Positions 1-12,035 of a stretch of 64,000 nucleotides of DNA are shown here, piece by piece (the stretch's first letter is position 1; each line of letters starts with the position of its first letter). The notes beneath the pieces were generated by a model. That model saw nothing but the letters and a program-made list of their open reading frames with translations. It had not been told where the DNA came from and searched no databases. Origin of the DNA: Planctomycetota bacterium (GTDB lineage Bacteria; Planctomycetota; Planctomycetia; Gemmatales; Gemmataceae); the NCBI GenBank assembly GCA_003669555.1, contig QWOS01000111.1:1-64000 (forward strand), read 5' to 3'. The position numbers and the translations under genes are program-made.

Positions 1-185
1 CTAAGGTAGCCCAGGGCAGAGCGCAGCGCCGCCCTGGGTTCAGGGGTTTTATTTATTTTCAGCCCTATAGGGGCGCAATAAGGGTGGTTGGCGGCCTGAT
101 TGGTTCAGTTGGTTCAAAGATTATTACGCCCCTACAGGGCTTTTTTTTGGGTGGCGCCTAACCCAGGGCGTTGCCCTGGGCTATC
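1..185. repeat. REPIN-like dispersed palindromic repeat, copy A (81-bp core 61..141 plus flanking CCCAGGGC/GCCCTGGG hairpins at 10..38 and 162..180)
   Basis: AGCCCTATAGGGGCGCAAT (61..) and inverted ATTACGCCCCTACAGGGCT (..141). Core aligns with copies near 22400 and 33415. Confidence 0.75.
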
Positions 186-344
186 GTAGGCCGCCCCGTT
201 GGGGCTTCGGAAGGGTTGAATGGGTACGCCGTTGGGCGCGAGGGGACCGGGGTTGGATGCGTACGCGGTTGGGCGCGAGGGGACTGGGGTTTGGCACCGG
301 GAGGTTTGGGGCGGGTGATGGGGGGGCGGGAAGGGTGGTTGGTA

Positions 345-1523
345 CTAGAACCCGGAGAGGGGGGCCAGGGTGACGGGAAGCTCGAGCTCCTCGCCATCGC
401 GGATGACTGCCACGGGCACCTTGTCGCCGCTGGTGTGGGATTTCAGGACATCCTGCAGATCCTTGAGGGTGCGAATGGTTTTGCCGGAGACACGGGTGAT
501 GATATCGCCCAGCACCGGCCGGCCACGCAGGTCGGTGCTGGTGCCGCGGATGCCCGCCCTGGCGGCGCCGCCGCCTTCCACCACCCGGCTGACCATCAGG
601 CCCGGGACTGGCATGTCACGCGTGCTGGCCTGAGGCATCAGCACCACACCCAGGCCGGGCTTGGTGGGTTTGCCACCAGAAATCAATTGGGGCACCACGC
701 GGTTGACCTCATCGACCGGGATGGCGAAGCCGATGCCCGAAAACGATCCTGATGGGCTGACAATGGAGGTGTTCACGCCGATCAGCCGGCCGGCGGAATC
801 GAGCAGCGGGCCACCGGAATTACCGGGGTTGATGGCCGCATCGGTCTGGATGGCGTCGCTGATTTTCTGGCCACCCACAGAATCGATCTCGCGGCCGAGC
901 GCGGAGATGATGCCAGTGGTCAGGGTTTGGTCGAGCCCGAAGGGATTGCCGATGGCATACACCTTCTGCCCCACCCGCAGGTCATGCGACACTCCCAGCG
1001 GAATGGGCGGGAGGGCGTCGGGGGGGGCGTCGATGCGCAACACGGCGAGGTCGAACTCTGGGGCCGCGCCCACCAGGCTTGCCCGGAAAGAGCGATGGTC
1101 GTTGAGGGTGACCTCGGCACCGTTGGCCCCCTGGATAACATGGAAGTTGGTGACCACATGGCCCTTGTCATCCCACAGGAAGCCCGAGCCGGTGCCGGTT
1201 GGCACCTCGCGCACATTGAAGCCTGACGGGCCGGCGCGACGGTCCGCCAGCGTGGTGATATGGACCACGCTGAGACGGGACTGGTCGTACAGTTCGATAG
1301 TGGATTTTTCATCGTTGGCCAGGTCGCCGCGGGCGGTGATGGCGCGGGGCTGGCCATCGGGACCACCTGCCGCCCGGCTGATCCAGCGCTGGGCGTGGGG
1401 AATGATCTGGATGGCAATGAGCACCAGCAGCAGCACCAGCAGGGCCCATTGGGTCCAGGGCATGAAGGTAGAGGCACGCCTGACAGGTCTTTCCATTCCG
1501 GTCGGCAGATCTTCAAACGCCAT
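345..1523 (-). CDS. S1C trypsin-like serine protease with PDZ domain (HtrA/DegP-like)
   Basis: N-terminal TM; GTGSGFLWDDKGHVVTNFHV, DLAVLRID and NPGNSGGPLLDSAGRLIGVNT catalytic motifs; C-terminal PDZ-like region. Confidence 0.93.
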   Translation of the reverse strand: MAFEDLPTGMERPVRRASTFMPWTQWALLVLLLVLIAIQIIPHAQRWISRAAGGPDGQPRAITARGDLANDEKSTIELYDQSRLSVVHITTLADRRAGPSGFNVREVPTGTGSGFLWDDKGHVVTNFHVIQGANGAEVTLNDHRSFRASLVGAAPEFDLAVLRIDAPPDALPPIPLGVSHDLRVGQKVYAIGNPFGLDQTLTTGIISALGREIDSVGGQKISDAIQTDAAINPGNSGGPLLDSAGRLIGVNTSIVSPSGSFSGIGFAIPVDEVNRVVPQLISGGKPTKPGLGVVLMPQASTRDMPVPGLMVSRVVEGGGAARAGIRGTSTDLRGRPVLGDIITRVSGKTIRTLKDLQDVLKSHTSGDKVPVAVIRDGEELELPVTLAPLSGF

Positions 1524-1583
1524 GGCGGGCCTCCAGCAAAGAGTACAATGAGGACAGTATAGGCCAGTTTTCCGGTTTGGGGG

Positions 1584-4202
<2,619 letters not shown>

Positions 4203-4247
4203 GGTTGGTTTTCCAGGTCGTGACCGGGGGCAAGTCTGTCTGGGAGA

Positions 4248-4263
4248 TGCAAGAAGCATGCCA
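4248..4263 (-). promoter_or_regulatory. sigma-54-like -24/-12 element upstream of clpB
   Basis: Minus strand TGGCATG-CTTC-TTGCA with GG-N10-GC spacing, 46-61 bp upstream of the clpB start codon. Confidence 0.4.
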
Positions 4264-4397
4264 AGTGAAAGGTGAGTATTGTGCCGGAGCGGCAGGGGGG
4301 TGGGTGGAGAACCGGGGTGCCGTTTTGGCAGGAGCGGGTTTTGCGTGGATTATGCGAAGCGGCGTTTATGCCATTTTGGCATGCAGCGCTGCGCTAG

Positions 4398-4425
4398 TTG
4401 ACAGTGATGGCGCCGTGCGGACAAT
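4398..4425 (+). promoter_or_regulatory. candidate sigma-70 promoter
   Basis: TTGACA (4398-4403), 16-bp spacer, GACAAT (4420-4425), upstream of the 4524 ORF. Confidence 0.3.
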
Positions 4426-4523
4426 TGGGTGCGGTAGTTGTGCTGGCCGGAAGGTGTCCTTCCCGGGGCGGAAAAGGTGATTTGGGGTTTGGGTGCCAGG
4501 GTTGCTGAATCAACGGAGGCTGG

Positions 4524-4826
4524 ATGAACATGAAATCGATAGGCGGGTATCTGTTTTTTTTTGGCATGGGTTCCATGGTGCTCAATTATCTGGGCTACGA
4601 ATTCATGTTGCTGAAATGGATTGACTGGTGGGGTCCGGAAAATGGCTGGGCCATCCGCATCGGCATGGCTGTTGTTGGCGGTGCCATGTGGTTGCTGGCC
4701 TACCTGGGCGAGCAACCAGCCAAGGCGGCGGCAGAGAGTGCCGAAACCAGCGAGGAAAATCAGGATGGCCAGGGTTCCGACAATGAAGGCCGTAAGCCTG
4801 GGCAGAAGAACTCTCCCCAGCGCTAG
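4524..4826 (+). CDS. small membrane protein of unknown function
   Basis: ORF MNMKSIGGYLFFFGMGSMVLNYLGYEF with two hydrophobic segments and a charged tail. Confidence 0.65.
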   Translation: MNMKSIGGYLFFFGMGSMVLNYLGYEFMLLKWIDWWGPENGWAIRIGMAVVGGAMWLLAYLGEQPAKAAAESAETSEENQDGQGSDNEGRKPGQKNSPQR

Positions 4827-4834
4827 CGTTGGCA

Positions 4835-6037
4835 CTAGCCGATCAGCGGGGCCGTGTCGCGCGCTATGACCCAGTCTTCCCGGGCGCCCACCACCAGAAT
4901 CGGGGCGCTGGAATGCCCGGCGGAAATCACCAGCGGTTTGGGAATGGGTTCAGGGCTGAGGTTTTGCTGGTTGGCTGTTTCGTGGAGTTTCAGCCCCATG
5001 TGGGCCAGTCCCTCGATGATCCGTTGCCGGATCGGCGGGCTGTTTTCACCAATGCCACCCGTGAAGGCCAGGCAGCCCAGTCCGCCCAATTCGGTGGCGA
5101 GGGCCGCCACGGTGCGACGGGCATGGCGCACCAGCATTTCCACGGCCAGGTGGGCCCGCGGGTTGCCTTCGGCCTCGGCCTGGAGAACCTGGCGCAAATC
5201 GGCGGAGACACCCGAAACCGCCTGCCAGCCTGACTCCTTCCACAAAGCTTTTTCCAGTTCATCCGGAGTTTTTCCCAACAATCGCCCCGCCGTGAAGACC
5301 AGGCCGGGATCGATATCGCCGCAGCGCGACGCCATGGGGAACCCTTCCAGGGGGGTCAGGCCCATGGTGGTGAAAACCGACCGGCCATGACGGATGGCGG
5401 TGGCGGAGCAGCCAGCCCCCAGATGCAGCACCACCAGACGATCCCAATGCTCCTCGGCCACAGCGGCGCGGACGGCCATGCTGGCCCAGGAATGGCTCAG
5501 CCCGTGGAAGCCATAGCGTCGCAGATGGTGCTGGTGGGTCCAGTCCCACGGGATGGCATAGGTGCGGGCCGCCTCGGGTAGCGTGGCATGGAAGGCGGTG
5601 TCGAATACCGCCACCTGCCTGGCATTGGGGAAGGCCAGGCTGCAGGCGTCAATTCCCTCCAGAGCAGGGGGATTGTGCAGGGGTGCCCAGTTGGAAAGGG
5701 AGTCGAGTTCGGTCCGGACTTCTGGCGTGATTATGACCGGACCGCTGAAGTGGGGACCGCCATGTACCACACGGTGGCCCACCCCGGCGATAGCCACCCC
5801 GATATCGTCGAGCCCCTCGGCCAGAATCCGCACGGTCCGGGCGATGCGGTTCTGGACGGGTTCGCTGCCCACCGGCCAGTGGATGGCTTGTCCACCCAGC
5901 TTGGTGTACCAGGACGGTCCGTTGGCATCCAGCCAGTCGAGCCGGGCCATGCCCCGCTCGGTGAGTGTGTGCTGGTCGAACCAGGCCACCTTGAGGCTGG
6001 TGGAGCCAACATTGCAAGCCAGGATGCACGGTGTCAT
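4835..6037 (-). CDS. ackA: acetate kinase / acetate-propionate family kinase
   Basis: ILACNVGSTSLKVAWFD N-terminus, GHRVVHGG, FDTAFHATLPEAARTYAIP, FTGGIGENSPPIRQRI. Confidence 0.93.
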   Translation of the reverse strand: MTPCILACNVGSTSLKVAWFDQHTLTERGMARLDWLDANGPSWYTKLGGQAIHWPVGSEPVQNRIARTVRILAEGLDDIGVAIAGVGHRVVHGGPHFSGPVIITPEVRTELDSLSNWAPLHNPPALEGIDACSLAFPNARQVAVFDTAFHATLPEAARTYAIPWDWTHQHHLRRYGFHGLSHSWASMAVRAAVAEEHWDRLVVLHLGAGCSATAIRHGRSVFTTMGLTPLEGFPMASRCGDIDPGLVFTAGRLLGKTPDELEKALWKESGWQAVSGVSADLRQVLQAEAEGNPRAHLAVEMLVRHARRTVAALATELGGLGCLAFTGGIGENSPPIRQRIIEGLAHMGLKLHETANQQNLSPEPIPKPLVISAGHSSAPILVVGAREDWVIARDTAPLIG

Positions 6038-6424
6038 GAGTCAGCCCATCCGGTTGCCAGACTGAATGCCCAGTCCTCAGGTTCAGCACCTTTTCTCATG
6101 GTACGGCATCGGGATACCGGTTGATCAGTGGGCGAGGGTTTCGGGCCGGGCTGGCCGCAGAAAAGCGGTGCCCGGGGCGTGGCGGGAATCGGGTGGGGAA
6201 TCAGAGTCAGATTCTGCAAGCCGCCCTGCCGTTGGGAGGGGTACTCCTATAGCATAAGGGTGCCTCTCCGTTAGGCCGTTTTTTCTGCCAGATGTAACCA
6301 GATCGCGTAATTTGGGTTGTTTGGCTTGTTTGGTGGGCGGTAAACGGTTATTCAATGCAGGCTCAGGCGATGGCACCCGTTGCAAAATGTGGGTAGTCCA
6401 GGCCCAAGGGGAGAAGGAATCACT

Positions 6425-8917
6425 ATGGCACCGGTCCAACCAGGAACCACACCCAACTATGCGACCCAGCCGGGGCGTCCCGTGGTTGTGGGTGCAGGGA
6501 GCATGCTCGAGGCGATAGAACGGCATGCCCGCTACACGCTGGGGTTGCCCTGGGGGAGCCTGACCAGCCACGAGAAGCTGGTGGCGGTGAGTTTGGCCGT
6601 GCGCGAGCGTCTGATCGACGGGGCGCTGGAGACCGAGGCCAAATATCGCCAGGAAGGGTCGAAGCGGGCCTATTACCTGTCGGCGGAATTCCTGATCGGC
6701 AGGTCGCTGGTCAACAATCTGATCAATCTGGGCATGCTTGAGGAGTGCAAGCGCGCCCTCGAGTGCAAGGGAGTGCGTCTGGAAGAGCTGTGCGAGGTGG
6801 AAGAGGACGCAGCACTGGGCAACGGTGGCCTGGGTCGACTGGCCGCCTGCTTCCTGGATTCAGCCGCCACGCTGGGGCTGCCGCTCTTTGGCTACGGCAT
6901 CAACTACGAATATGGGCTGTTCAAGCAGGAGATCCATGGCCTGCAGCAGGTTGAGCGGCCCGATGCCTGGCAGCGTCTGGGGCGTTCGGCCTGGCAGATC
7001 GAGCGTATGGAGCGCACTTGCCAGATCCCCGTCTATGGCAAAGTGATTCTTGAGACCGACAGCATGGGCCGCAAGCGCTCGCGCTGGATTGAGACGCAGA
7101 CGATTGTCGGCGTGCCTTTCGACATGCTCATCGCCGGCTACGGGGGCAAGGCGGTCAATGTGCTGCGGTTGTACGCGGCGCGCGCTTCCACCGACTTCGA
7201 GATGAAGGTTTTCAATTCGGGCGATTACATCAAGGCGGTAGAGCAGAAGGTGCTGTCGGAGACGCTTTCGAAGGTGCTGTATCCATCGGATCAGGTGCGC
7301 CAGGGGCAGGAGCTGCGCCTGTTGCAGGAATATTTCATGGTGGCCTGTGCGTTGCGTGACATCTTGCGCCGGCATGTGGGTGACCTGGAGGGTGACTACA
7401 GCCGTTTACCCGAGCGGATTGCCATTCAGCTGAACGACACCCATCCGGCCATGGCCATCGCCGAGCTGATGCGCCTGCTGCTCGATGAGGTGAGCATGGA
7501 GTGGGATCAGGCGTGGAAAATAACCTCGAAGAGCATTGCCTACACCAACCACACGCTGTTGCCCGAGGCGCTGGAGCGATGGCCGCTGCACCTGTTCGAG
7601 GTGGCCCTGCCGCGGCATCTGCAAATCATTTATGAGATCAACCGGCAGTTTCTCGAAGAAGTGCAGGGGCGCTGGCCCGGCGACGAGGAGCGCGTGCGCC
7701 GCATGTCTTTGATCGAGGAGGGCCCCGAGCGCAAGATCCGCATGGCGAATCTGGCAATCGTTGGTAGCCGCAGCGTCAACGGCGTGGCGGCCATGCATTC
7801 CGAACTGGTGAAGAAGGAACTGGTGCCGGATTTCTTCGAGATGACCCCCTGGAAATTCAACAACAAGACCAATGGCGTTACCCCCCGCCGCTGGTTTCTG
7901 GCTGCCAACCCCGACCTTTCCCGGCTGCTCACCTCGCTGGTGGGTGAAGGCTGGGTGGATCATCTCGACCAGTTGCGGGGGCTGGAGAAGTTCGGCGCTG
8001 ATGCGGGTGTGCTGGAAAAGCTTCGCAAGGTGAAGCGTATCAACAAGGAGCGGCTGGCCCGGCACACGCATTCGGTGGTTGGCATCGTGCTTGATCCGTC
8101 CGCCCTGACCGATATCCAGGTGAAGCGGATGCACTTGTACAAGCGGCAGTTGCTGATGCTGCTGCGGGTGGCCTGGCAGTACCTGCGGGTGGTGGAGGAC
8201 GGTTTCACCCCCGCCGCGCCGCGTTCGTGTCTGCTGGCCGGCAAGGCGGCACCCGGTTACCTGGCTGCCAAGCAGGTGATCAACCTGGCCTGCGGGCTGG
8301 GTGAGCTGATCAATCGCGACCCGCGTGTCAACCGGTGGCTGAAGATGGCTTTCCTACCCGACTACCGGGTGAGCCTGGCGGAGGTGATGATTCCCGCCGC
8401 CGACCTGAGCGAGCAGATATCCACGGCCGGTTACGAGGCTTCCGGCACCGGCAACATGAAGTTTGCCATGAACGGCGCGCTGACGGTGGGCACGCTCGAC
8501 GGTGCCAATGTGGAAATTCTCGAGGAGGTTGGGGCGGATAATTTTTACCTGTTCGGCAAAACAGTGGAGGGTATCCGCGAGTTGCGGCAGACCCATGTCG
8601 AGCCCCGGACCTTTTACGAGTCCCGTCCCAGGGTGCGCCGGCTGATGGATGCTTTCAGGGCCGGGCGCTTCAATGTGCCGGGTTGCGATGCTTCGTGGGT
8701 TTACACCACCCTGGTGGAGCGGGAAGACCCGTTCTATTACCTGGCGGATCTGGAAGAATACCTCGATATCCAGGACCGCATCGACAACGACTGGAACGAC
8801 AAAACAAGCTGGGATCGTAAATGTCTGCTGAATATTGCCCGCATGGGAAAATTCTCGTCAGATCGGACCGTCGCTGAGTATGCGCGGGAAATCTGGGGCA
8901 TCACTCCGGTGGAATGA
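6425..8917 (+). CDS. glgP: glycogen/starch/alpha-glucan phosphorylase
   Basis: YLSAEFLIGRSLVNNLINLGM, EEDAALGNGGLGRLAACFLDS, QLNDTHPAMAIAELMRLL, EASGTGNMKFAMNGALTVGTLDGANVEI; ATG at 6425. Confidence 0.96.
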   Translation: MAPVQPGTTPNYATQPGRPVVVGAGSMLEAIERHARYTLGLPWGSLTSHEKLVAVSLAVRERLIDGALETEAKYRQEGSKRAYYLSAEFLIGRSLVNNLINLGMLEECKRALECKGVRLEELCEVEEDAALGNGGLGRLAACFLDSAATLGLPLFGYGINYEYGLFKQEIHGLQQVERPDAWQRLGRSAWQIERMERTCQIPVYGKVILETDSMGRKRSRWIETQTIVGVPFDMLIAGYGGKAVNVLRLYAARASTDFEMKVFNSGDYIKAVEQKVLSETLSKVLYPSDQVRQGQELRLLQEYFMVACALRDILRRHVGDLEGDYSRLPERIAIQLNDTHPAMAIAELMRLLLDEVSMEWDQAWKITSKSIAYTNHTLLPEALERWPLHLFEVALPRHLQIIYEINRQFLEEVQGRWPGDEERVRRMSLIEEGPERKIRMANLAIVGSRSVNGVAAMHSELVKKELVPDFFEMTPWKFNNKTNGVTPRRWFLAANPDLSRLLTSLVGEGWVDHLDQLRGLEKFGADAGVLEKLRKVKRINKERLARHTHSVVGIVLDPSALTDIQVKRMHLYKRQLLMLLRVAWQYLRVVEDGFTPAAPRSCLLAGKAAPGYLAAKQVINLACGLGELINRDPRVNRWLKMAFLPDYRVSLAEVMIPAADLSEQISTAGYEASGTGNMKFAMNGALTVGTLDGANVEILEEVGADNFYLFGKTVEGIRELRQTHVEPRTFYESRPRVRRLMDAFRAGRFNVPGCDASWVYTTLVEREDPFYYLADLEEYLDIQDRIDNDWNDKTSWDRKCLLNIARMGKFSSDRTVAEYAREIWGITPVE

Positions 8918-8932
8918 TCCTGGGGGTTGGCG

Positions 8933-9760
8933 ATGGATCACACCGCTGAGCTGGAAACTCCGCGCATCCTGGCAGGTTGGCAGGGGCGTGGGCGACGGTT
9001 GCTCTTTGCAGCGCTGCTGGCGGCCGGTTTTCTGGTCTGGGAAGCCACTGCCATGCCCGCTGTGGCGGCATTGGTGGTGTGTTTCAAGTTCGGCTTTGGC
9101 GACTGGTCACTGGGGGTGTGGCTGGCCCGCCATGACCCGGACCGGAAGCGCGGGCTGGTCTGCCTGCTTTTTCATCTGGCCTTTGGCATGTGGAAGGTGG
9201 CGGTGTCGGCCACTCTGCTGGTATTTCTGTCATTATTCGCGGGTGTGATCATGGCCCGTGCCGGTCAGCAGCCGATGTTGCCGGGTTTGGGGCCGATTTT
9301 GCGCGGGGCGGTGGGGGCTGCCCTGGCAGGCTATGGCCTGACCCTGCTCACCACCTATGTGGCGATTGTTTTCGGGGTGTGGATGCGGGTGCGGATGTGG
9401 CTGGGTGAGAGCCAGTGGCTGGCCCGCTCGGGACGGTATTGGCCCCCCCGCCAGAGCGGCCGCAACATGGCCCCGCTGCTGAGCATGACAACACTCGTTC
9501 TCTCTTTGTTGCTGGGGGTTGTCCTGGGGTTGGGTATTTTGGTGAGCCTCAATCCCTTGGCTTTGGCACTGTGTTTGGTTCTCTGCATTGTTTTACTGCC
9601 GGTATTCGTGGCGGTTTTTCAGGCGATCAGCCGGCGTGCCTTTGCCAGGTGTGTGGCCGATTGCTGGCCCCACAGGGACGGGGAAGTGGTGCACCAGGAG
9701 TTGCCGGAGACGAGGCAGGATCCGTATCCCGCCCATGTGCCCCTGGATGGGGAGTGCTGA
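8933..9760 (+). CDS. multi-pass membrane protein, unknown function
   Basis: ATG at 8933; several hydrophobic helices; directly abuts the downstream BatA-like gene. Confidence 0.75.
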   Translation: MDHTAELETPRILAGWQGRGRRLLFAALLAAGFLVWEATAMPAVAALVVCFKFGFGDWSLGVWLARHDPDRKRGLVCLLFHLAFGMWKVAVSATLLVFLSLFAGVIMARAGQQPMLPGLGPILRGAVGAALAGYGLTLLTTYVAIVFGVWMRVRMWLGESQWLARSGRYWPPRQSGRNMAPLLSMTTLVLSLLLGVVLGLGILVSLNPLALALCLVLCIVLLPVFVAVFQAISRRAFARCVADCWPHRDGEVVHQELPETRQDPYPAHVPLDGEC

Positions 9761-9761
9761 C

Positions 9762-12035
9762 ATGATCCACGCCTACCTGCTGGCTTTTTCACTGATGGCT
9801 GCTGTGCCTGTCCTGCTGCACATGCTAAAGAAGGGGCAGCCCAAACGGGTGATTTTTCCGGCCATCCGTTTTCTTCTGGAGCGCCAGCAGAAATCGCGGC
9901 GGCGTAGCCAGTTGCAAAACCTGCTGCTCCTGCTGCTGCGCATGGCCATCATTGTTCTTGCTTGCCTGGCGCTCGCCCGCCCCTTGTTGCCCAATCCGGG
10001 CATCGACCTGGGGCAGGGGGCTCAGGTGCGGGCGGTGGTGATTCTTGACCTGAGTCCCAGCATGGGGGTCCGGCAGGGGCAGACAACCCCGCATGATGAG
10101 GCCAATCGCCTGCTGGGGCAACTTCTGGAGCGCTTTTCCCCTGAAAGCAGGGTGCAGGTCTTGCGTGGCGACGGTGAACCGTTATCAGGTGCCGAAGATG
10201 CCCCCGCCGAGGCCGGCTGGGGCAATGTGAAGCGGGCGCGGCAACAGATGGAAGGTGCCCGCCTCATGGCCGGGCAGGGGTCGGTGGTACCGGCGCTGCG
10301 CAAGGCGAGCCGTCTTTTCACCGAGGCGGCCAAAGAGGGGGGCGAGGCTCCGCTGGAATTGCTGCTGGTGTTGTCGGATCGCACCCGGCAATCGTGGCTG
10401 GGCGCCGCTGCCGCTCCGCTGGAGTTGCCCGGCAAGGTGCAGGCGTACTGGCTGGATGTGGGCGGGACGGTTGCCCCCCATGTGGCCATCACCAATCTCA
10501 CGCTGGATCCTCCCGCCGCGGCCCCCGGCTCGCAGGTGCGGGTACGGGTGGAGGTGCGCGCTCGTGGCGAACCGCCGGGCGGCAAAACCTCGGTCCAGTT
10601 GACCCTGGGGCTGGACAACGACCCCGATGTGGCCCGGCCCGTCGAGAAGAAAGCCGTGGAGCTGACCAGCCAGGAACCGGTTCGGCTGGTGGAATTCATC
10701 CGCCAGGTCCCCAACCTTCCGGAAGGGGAAAAGGAAGGCTATTTCCAGTACACTGCCCGTGTGCAACCCGAGGACGCGTTGCCGTTGGACAACACGCGTT
10801 GCGTGACACTGCCGGTGCGCCGCGAGGTGCTGATCCTTGCGGAAACGCCCGCTGATGCGGACCTGCTGAAATCGGCGATGGATGCGCTGAAACGACACCC
10901 CTCCGAGGTGCGGTTGCTGAGCGATGTCGCCGCCTGGACCCCGCAGGAACTGGCGGCCTGCCGTGTGGTCTGGCTGGCCCACCTGAGGAACCCCCCGCCG
11001 GCCCTGTGGAAAAGTCTGGAAGTGTACCTGCAGGGAGGCGGTGCCCTGGTGGTGGTACCCGGTGGCAAGGATGCCAGGCTTGCCGCCTACCAGGGGGCCG
11101 AGGCCAACGCGGTGCTGCCGGCGCCCTATGGCGAGATGGAGGAGCTGGGCCCGAAGGAGCGCGGCTGGCGGCTGGCGGCCTGGGACAGTCAGGAGGGGTG
11201 GACCTCGGCAATCGAGGGCATGGCCAGGGGGGGCCGGGTGGATTTTGCGGTCCCTGAATACGAACCGCTGGTTTATCGCCGCTGGAAACTGGGAGCGCCT
11301 GATGCCGAGGCCCGGGTCGTGGTGCGGCTCGACGATGGCAAACCCATGGGCACCCCTGAGGCGCTGGCGGTACAGGGCCGGGTGGGTACCGGGCGAGTGC
11401 TGCAACTGGCCACCGGCCTGGATGGCCAACTCTATGTGAACAGTCGGGGCTGGAACAACTTCTGGACCGATTCCTCCATCGGTCTGGTGATGGTGGACCG
11501 TCTCAATCAGGATCTGGCCGGCACCGGCGCGCAAGCCGCCCTGGCCAACTGGGTGGCGCGTCCGGGGCAATACCCCGAGGTGGATATTCCGCCACTGATT
11601 CCGGCCATGCTGCCGCTGAAATTGCGAGGCCCGGGCCTCCAGGCCGATGGTGCCGACCTGATCCTTGAGGCCGCGACCAAGCGGCTGTCGTTGCGGGAAG
11701 CCGGGGAACCTGGCAACTACCAGGTGCGTGACGCCCGCAAGCGGACCGTGCGCGCCTTCAGCCTGGCCATAGATCCGGGCGAGACCGAGCTGGAGAAAGC
11801 TCCCGTCAACGAAATCGAAGACCTGATGGGCAAGGGCCGGGTGCTGTCGCTGGAGGGTGGCGAGGGGCTGGAGCAGTTGATGGCCGGTGAATGGCAGGGT
11901 GATCTGGATTTGCTGCCATGGATCCTGGGGCTGGTGGTGCTGATGATGGCGCTGGAGAGCTACCTGGCCAACCGGGTTTTCCAGTCGGGGCAGAGCGAAG
12001 AAAGCGTAGCCAGCGGGCCCAGGAGCGCCGCATGA
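9762..12035 (+). CDS. BatA-domain / VWA-like membrane protein (aerotolerance-operon type)
   Basis: N-terminal AVPVLLHMLKKGQPKRVIFPAIRFLLERQQKSRRRSQLQNLLLLLLRMAII typical of BatA; VVILDLSPSMGV VWA-like motif; C-terminal TM. Confidence 0.85.
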   Translation: MIHAYLLAFSLMAAVPVLLHMLKKGQPKRVIFPAIRFLLERQQKSRRRSQLQNLLLLLLRMAIIVLACLALARPLLPNPGIDLGQGAQVRAVVILDLSPSMGVRQGQTTPHDEANRLLGQLLERFSPESRVQVLRGDGEPLSGAEDAPAEAGWGNVKRARQQMEGARLMAGQGSVVPALRKASRLFTEAAKEGGEAPLELLLVLSDRTRQSWLGAAAAPLELPGKVQAYWLDVGGTVAPHVAITNLTLDPPAAAPGSQVRVRVEVRARGEPPGGKTSVQLTLGLDNDPDVARPVEKKAVELTSQEPVRLVEFIRQVPNLPEGEKEGYFQYTARVQPEDALPLDNTRCVTLPVRREVLILAETPADADLLKSAMDALKRHPSEVRLLSDVAAWTPQELAACRVVWLAHLRNPPPALWKSLEVYLQGGGALVVVPGGKDARLAAYQGAEANAVLPAPYGEMEELGPKERGWRLAAWDSQEGWTSAIEGMARGGRVDFAVPEYEPLVYRRWKLGAPDAEARVVVRLDDGKPMGTPEALAVQGRVGTGRVLQLATGLDGQLYVNSRGWNNFWTDSSIGLVMVDRLNQDLAGTGAQAALANWVARPGQYPEVDIPPLIPAMLPLKLRGPGLQADGADLILEAATKRLSLREAGEPGNYQVRDARKRTVRAFSLAIDPGETELEKAPVNEIEDLMGKGRVLSLEGGEGLEQLMAGEWQGDLDLLPWILGLVVLMMALESYLANRVFQSGQSEESVASGPRSAA

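Noticed and set aside
10185-11570. 461-aa minus-strand ORF
   Set aside because: Antisense to the BatA/VWA gene; Gln/His/Arg/Gly-rich low-information composition.
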